From a virus: a DNA stretch of 22,919 nt. Within the stretch, counting starts at the first letter, position 1. The number at the start of each line of letters is the position of its first letter. A model generated the notes under the pieces. The model was given only the letters and a program-made list of their open reading frames with translations, made no database searches and had not been told where the DNA came from. A program made the position numbers and the translations under genes. Below, piece by piece: positions 19,612-22,919 of the stretch. Location of the stretch: the IMG/VR virus record IMGVR_UViG_3300025264_000123, positions 1-22,919 of that record; one strand, given 5' to 3'.

Positions 19612-20358
19612 ATGTCGGATACGGACTTTGATCGTTTTAATATCTCTCGCCCTCCACAGCGGAGGGGGTTAACAGAAAGACAAATACAAGAGCTTTTAAG
19701 TTCTGAACCAGTGGATGAGGCTGGAATGCCTCTCGGTCCAGGCACGATTGTTAATTTGTTGAGGTTAGGGAAAAGTGTCCCCGGTGTATTCCGCAGACTC
19801 AGAGGTATGTTTTCTGGACGACCGCAATCGACTGCTCCATCAAATACTCTCAGGGATGTTGTACTTAGCGATAAACCAGTAAATCTAAGCCGTCGCGGAT
19901 TTTTTACGAAACCTGTCCAGACCGCTGTTGATATACCACAGGCATTACGAGAAATAGGCATTTCAGAGGAATCCATCCGTAGTGGAGATGAAGTTGGCGT
20001 GTGGCCTGAACCTGGTTCTATGTTGGAGAAACTGGATCATAAGGCACTGGATACGGCGATGAAATCAGATATCGACGATTACGATACTGGGCCTGATGCT
20101 AGCGATAGACTGCGAGAAGTAATTGAAAAGAAGATTGTAAGGACTGGGTATAGGCCTAAAAGTTACGAGGGGCCAGGTGGCCTTATCCGTGATTTTGAGA
20201 CAATGATGAGAGTTTATAGGGATCAGGCTCTTAAAGAAGCAGCGGAGAAGGCTGGTCGATCATTAGAGGAGCAGATAAAAATCGAGTTAGAGGAGGCAGA
20301 TAAGCCGGGAGTGGTGGCTAAAGCTGCCGATGAGATCCGTCGGAGATATAAGCGATAA
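19612..20358 (+). CDS. Hypothetical protein, possibly virion-internal (248 aa)
   Basis: Starts 3 nt after the membrane-protein stop with GGTGATT upstream. Mostly polar and helical: an N-terminal QRRGLTERQIQELLSSEP segment, a middle with SVPGVFRRLRGMFSGRP (55-71), and a long charged C-terminal helix region (about 205-248, DQALKEAAEKAGRSLEEQIK and AADEIRRRYKR). No enzymatic motif is visible. Podophages often carry internal or ejection proteins around here, but that is position-based speculation. Its stop overlaps the next start (TAATG). Confidence 0.6.
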   Translation: MSDTDFDRFNISRPPQRRGLTERQIQELLSSEPVDEAGMPLGPGTIVNLLRLGKSVPGVFRRLRGMFSGRPQSTAPSNTLRDVVLSDKPVNLSRRGFFTKPVQTAVDIPQALREIGISEESIRSGDEVGVWPEPGSMLEKLDHKALDTAMKSDIDDYDTGPDASDRLREVIEKKIVRTGYRPKSYEGPGGLIRDFETMMRVYRDQALKEAAEKAGRSLEEQIKIELEEADKPGVVAKAADEIRRRYKR

Positions 20359-20891
20359 TGGCACGTTCTAATATCCCGCTCGATTTCCCTGTTCCAGATT
20401 TCGCCCGTATTCGTGAGGAAACAGGTGTGGTCACGGAACAGGCCATGCGTGCCATGTATTTCAATGCGATTGATACCCGTCGCAGGGTGCAACGGATTCA
20501 GCAGGAGCTAGGATGGCACAGCGCACCGTTCGCAGCAGGGAATTTCACAGCAAATTCAGGCACATGGACCGTCGAGGCGGCAGATCAGAAACTCTTGCAA
20601 TACATCAAGGTCGGCCAGTTCGTGACGATCAACTTCTTTCTGGAAGACACGACAACCGGCTCAGGGATGGGGAACGAACTGAGGATACAGATTCCGAAGG
20701 GGTTGAAGGCCACCGCCACGACGTTTACGGGACCGCTCATTATCAAAGGGTCGGTCGATACGGAAGGCTATATTACCACCGGGGGAACCGATAAGCTCTA
20801 TTGCTATCGGACGGATCATAGTTCCTGGCCGTCCAGTATTACGAATAATGTTGACATTCGAGGAATGATTAGCTTCCAGACATCTCAGTAG
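20358..20891 (+). CDS. Beta-sandwich tip or receptor-binding-type virion protein (177 aa)
   Basis: The N-terminal 55 residues are helical (VVTEQAMRAMYFNAIDTRRR, 24-43), followed by a beta domain: NFTANSGTWTVEAADQKLLQ, KVGQFVTINFFLEDTTTGSG, NELRIQIPKGL, and NVDIRGMISFQTSQ at the end. The pattern GTWTV ... Y-x-KVGQFVTINF ... L-x-I-x-IPKG resembles the C-terminal tip domains of phage fibres and base-plate-type adhesins. A helical anchor plus beta tip suggests a short receptor-binding appendage. Exact target unknown. Confidence 0.6.
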   Translation: MARSNIPLDFPVPDFARIREETGVVTEQAMRAMYFNAIDTRRRVQRIQQELGWHSAPFAAGNFTANSGTWTVEAADQKLLQYIKVGQFVTINFFLEDTTTGSGMGNELRIQIPKGLKATATTFTGPLIIKGSVDTEGYITTGGTDKLYCYRTDHSSWPSSITNNVDIRGMISFQTSQ

Positions 20892-20911
20892 GTATACTCG
20901 TAAACGGAGCA

Positions 20912-21370
20912 ATGTCAGATATTCTCCTTCGGTCTTATGGTGTCGGTGATCCACCACGGATTGTAAAGTGGTATGCCAAAGACCGAAAAGGGTTCGAGTC
21001 GTTTATGGGGCAGGTCGTTCCAGATGAACTGGCTTGCACGATGGCGATTACATCGTTATTGAATGCGGTGAACAACAATGTGGCCTTGTTTTACATGATA
21101 GATCACGGGGACCAGACGATTGGGTTTACAGGGTTGACGAATATCACGCCAAGTCGTGATTTCGGGCAACCGCACATTTATATTGAACCTGATTCGCGTC
21201 GGTATAGTTTGCAAGCAGCTCACGCTGCTGAAAATCATGCTGTGCAAATAGGGATTAAGCACTTTATGATTTCAGTAGATTACGACAATAAACGAGGGTT
21301 GGCGTTAGCGAAAAAGCTCGGCTTTAATGAAGTCCAGCGAAAAGCCTTCCTCAAGGAGTTACACGTATGA
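20912..21370 (+). CDS. GNAT-like acetyltransferase (152 aa)
   Basis: Typical GNAT order is visible: beta strands around VALFYMIDHGDQTIGFTGLT (57-76), a central HIYIEPDSRRYSLQAAHAAE (87-106) where the acetyl-CoA pyrophosphate loop would lie, and the motif-B end KRGLALAKKLGFNEVQRKAF (127-146). The usual R/Q-x2-G-x-G/A loop is not canonical, so activity is uncertain. GGAG precedes ATG 20912 with short spacing; the end overlaps the next gene (ATGA). It may acetylate a host or virion protein, or a small molecule. Confidence 0.65.
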   Translation: MSDILLRSYGVGDPPRIVKWYAKDRKGFESFMGQVVPDELACTMAITSLLNAVNNNVALFYMIDHGDQTIGFTGLTNITPSRDFGQPHIYIEPDSRRYSLQAAHAAENHAVQIGIKHFMISVDYDNKRGLALAKKLGFNEVQRKAFLKELHV

Positions 21371-22041
21371 GTGGCACAGAATCAGCGTGGTTTCCGTGGG
21401 TTATGGGTGGCGCGAGAGGCGTCGGGGGGTATTTAGCCGGTGGTGGTGACGATGACAAGATCGTCGGGATGCCATTGCGAGGGACTCCCTATTATGCTCC
21501 AGAACTTTACCAACGAATGATGGGGGATCTTGGTACTGTTGGCGCTGTCGGCGCACAACGGGCTTCAAGAGATGTGTCCTTACCAAGCGCAGTTGTGCAG
21601 CAACCCCCAATGATAAAGGGACCGTTATTTGCTGATGTGGGTCTGACGGGAATGGACCCTGCGTTACGTCGTCCAGAGTTATTGCGTCGGAGTGGCGTTG
21701 ATTGGGGAGACAACCCCCCATTCGGGCAGGAAGTCAGCGGTGATACGGTCTATAAGACTGCGACACAAGAGAATCCTCCACAACCGATGCTCGGAGGAGG
21801 GTTTCAGGAGATTGAAGACGCGCTTGGATTGATTGGTGTCACACGAGATGCGAATAATATGCTGACATTTGCAACAAATCAGTTCGATCCCACTCCTGCA
21901 CAGTTGAGCTTGGAGAGAAAGAGAACTGGAAAGCGTCGAGGCGGCGGTAGTCAGGGACAGAATGAAGGCCAATATCCTTCAGGCGAAAATCCAGGCGATC
22001 AGGGAGAATCTGGTGGTTCCACCAGCGGTATATATAGTTAA
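21367..22041 (+). CDS. Hypothetical Gly/Pro-rich protein (224 aa)
   Basis: Coupled to the GNAT gene by ATGA. The N-terminus is Gly-rich and mildly hydrophobic (WVMGGARGVGGYLAGGGDDD, 11-30); the middle is Pro-rich and probably loosely folded, and the C-terminus is basic then very Gly/Ser/Gln-rich (RKRTGKRRGGGSQGQNEG). No domain is recognised. Low complexity and place among virion-type genes suggest an internal or flexible structural protein. Confidence 0.55.
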   Translation: MSGTESAWFPWVMGGARGVGGYLAGGGDDDKIVGMPLRGTPYYAPELYQRMMGDLGTVGAVGAQRASRDVSLPSAVVQQPPMIKGPLFADVGLTGMDPALRRPELLRRSGVDWGDNPPFGQEVSGDTVYKTATQENPPQPMLGGGFQEIEDALGLIGVTRDANNMLTFATNQFDPTPAQLSLERKRTGKRRGGGSQGQNEGQYPSGENPGDQGESGGSTSGIYS

Positions 22042-22050
22042 GGCATAGCT

Positions 22051-22919
22051 ATGGCGAATGGAAAATACGACTACCAAGACTACCTTACCAATCTTGACGA
22101 AGTAATCGCTGATTATGATTACGAGGGGCAGGGTATAGCTCCAGGGACATATGACGAAGGTTCTCCTTTTTGGGATGACATTGTTGGCGCTTATCAAGCT
22201 GGCAATACGGCACCAATGCCTTCTGATGCCGATATTGGTCACGGATATTACAATGTGTTGGCTGAAGGCAAGGACATTGGTGATATTTGGGGGGTTCAGA
22301 CACCTGATACTGGTGGTGGTGCTAGAAGATATAAACCAGGTTTAGATCCACGACAGGCTGGATACGATGAGTGGTTGAATCCAGAGAGCGGGATAGATCA
22401 ACGGTCCTTACAAGACTACGGGTTCGTAGACAAAAACAGGACTTTTGGTGGCATAACTCAGGAATTAGGCGAGCAATATCAAGCTCAACACGGTAGAGAA
22501 GCCGGTGAACGTGATATCTGGCATGGACTTTATGGTCATCTGATGGAGGATTACCCTCTTCAGGGGATTTACAGTCCAGACAGGACTCGCGGTAGTGGCG
22601 GTGGTGGGGGGATGTATGACCTCACGCCAGAGAACATCAGCTTTCTTGAGCAAAATACTCCACTCGATGCAGGGTGGGGGAGTGGGTTTCAGCGTATTGC
22701 TGAGAATTACGACCCAAATCGTGCTGGTTTCGCTGAGTTTTTAGCAGATATGACCGGTGCGGGTCTTCCGTATACCGAATCAGGCGGTTCTGGCTCCCTT
22801 CAGTTTGGTGGCGGTGGGCCAATCATCGACATTATGCGGAACTACGGAACAGGTGGGGACGCATGGCAGTATCTCTTGCCAGAAACCACTCCTCCCGGCG
22901 GCGGTGGCGGTGGCGGAGG
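22051..22919 (+). CDS. Gly/Asp/Tyr-rich hypothetical protein, cut by the right window edge
   Basis: ATG 22051 follows AAGG with about 8 nt spacing. The frame has no stop through the last base, giving at least 289 codons. The start reads MANGKYDYQDYLTNLDEVIA, the body is acidic with many Gly/Asp/Tyr and Gly-run loops (GSGGGGGMYD), and it ends in a poly-Gly stretch at the edge. Low complexity resembles flexible structural or internal virion proteins. The family and the real C-terminus cannot be told from this window. Confidence 0.65.
   Translation, partial: MANGKYDYQDYLTNLDEVIADYDYEGQGIAPGTYDEGSPFWDDIVGAYQAGNTAPMPSDADIGHGYYNVLAEGKDIGDIWGVQTPDTGGGARRYKPGLDPRQAGYDEWLNPESGIDQRSLQDYGFVDKNRTFGGITQELGEQYQAQHGREAGERDIWHGLYGHLMEDYPLQGIYSPDRTRGSGGGGGMYDLTPENISFLEQNTPLDAGWGSGFQRIAENYDPNRAGFAEFLADMTGAGLPYTESGGSGSLQFGGGGPIIDIMRNYGTGGDAWQYLLPETTPPGGGGGGG

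Noticed and set aside
1-22919. CRISPR array, tRNA, integrase or attachment site
   Set aside because: None seen: repeats are too short and few for CRISPR, no cloverleaf was recognised, and no recombinase motif appears among the translated genes.

Overview
The window is best read as one segment of a tailed, most likely short-tailed (podovirus-like), double-stranded DNA phage genome, or possibly a prophage. Evidence: a dense run of co-oriented genes begins with a large terminase (526 aa) and continues with a 734-aa portal, a Q-rich scaffold, an HK97-fold-type major capsid protein (429 aa), decoration-like beta proteins, a connector/adaptor, a repeat-bearing fibre, a glycoside-hydrolase-like enzyme and a 684-aa nozzle/stabilisation-like protein. 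No tape-measure or tail-tube gene is visible. No integrase, tRNA, rRNA, IS element or CRISPR array was found, so lysogeny and host cannot be inferred. Family names rest on motifs, size and gene order, not on a database search.

Layout. (1) Positions 1-620, minus strand: three small early-type genes (the leftmost cut by the window edge) that share an almost identical ribosome-binding leader. (2) Positions 621-1032: a divergent non-coding control region. It has a candidate minus-strand promoter, five tandem 18-bp imperfect palindromes matching TTAGGTCAAATGCCCTAA, and a G9-A-G6 run. (3) Positions 1033-3720, plus strand: an XRE-like HTH protein, a candidate small terminase, two small unknown ORFs and the large terminase. 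(4) Positions 3723-7910: two overlapping small ORFs, an unknown protein, the portal, a 46-aa basic micro-protein and the scaffold; the scaffold is preceded by a strong sigma70-like promoter and a hairpin-rich leader. (5) Positions 7940-11892: capsid, a hairpin terminator or attenuator, decoration and head-completion genes, adaptor. (6) Positions 11893-17594: fibre, unknown 118-aa protein, GH-like enzyme, nozzle-like protein. (7) Positions 17594-19608: an accessory cassette in which genes overlap: zinc-ribbon/calcineurin-like phosphoesterase, HExxH protein, MazG-like (all-alpha NTP pyrophosphohydrolase-like) protein and a small membrane protein. (8) Positions 19612-22919: unknown virion-type proteins, a beta-sandwich tip-type protein, a GNAT-like acetyltransferase, and two Gly-rich proteins, the last cut by the right edge.

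How it fits together. The HTH protein lies next to the palindrome array between the divergent modules, so it is the natural candidate to bind the array and switch transcription between the minus-strand small genes and the plus-strand packaging/structural genes. Many plus-strand junctions are ATGA or TAATG overlaps, implying long co-transcribed, translationally coupled operons, with an extra promoter placed to boost scaffold and capsid synthesis. The accessory cassette between tail genes and terminal virion genes is the least conventional part.
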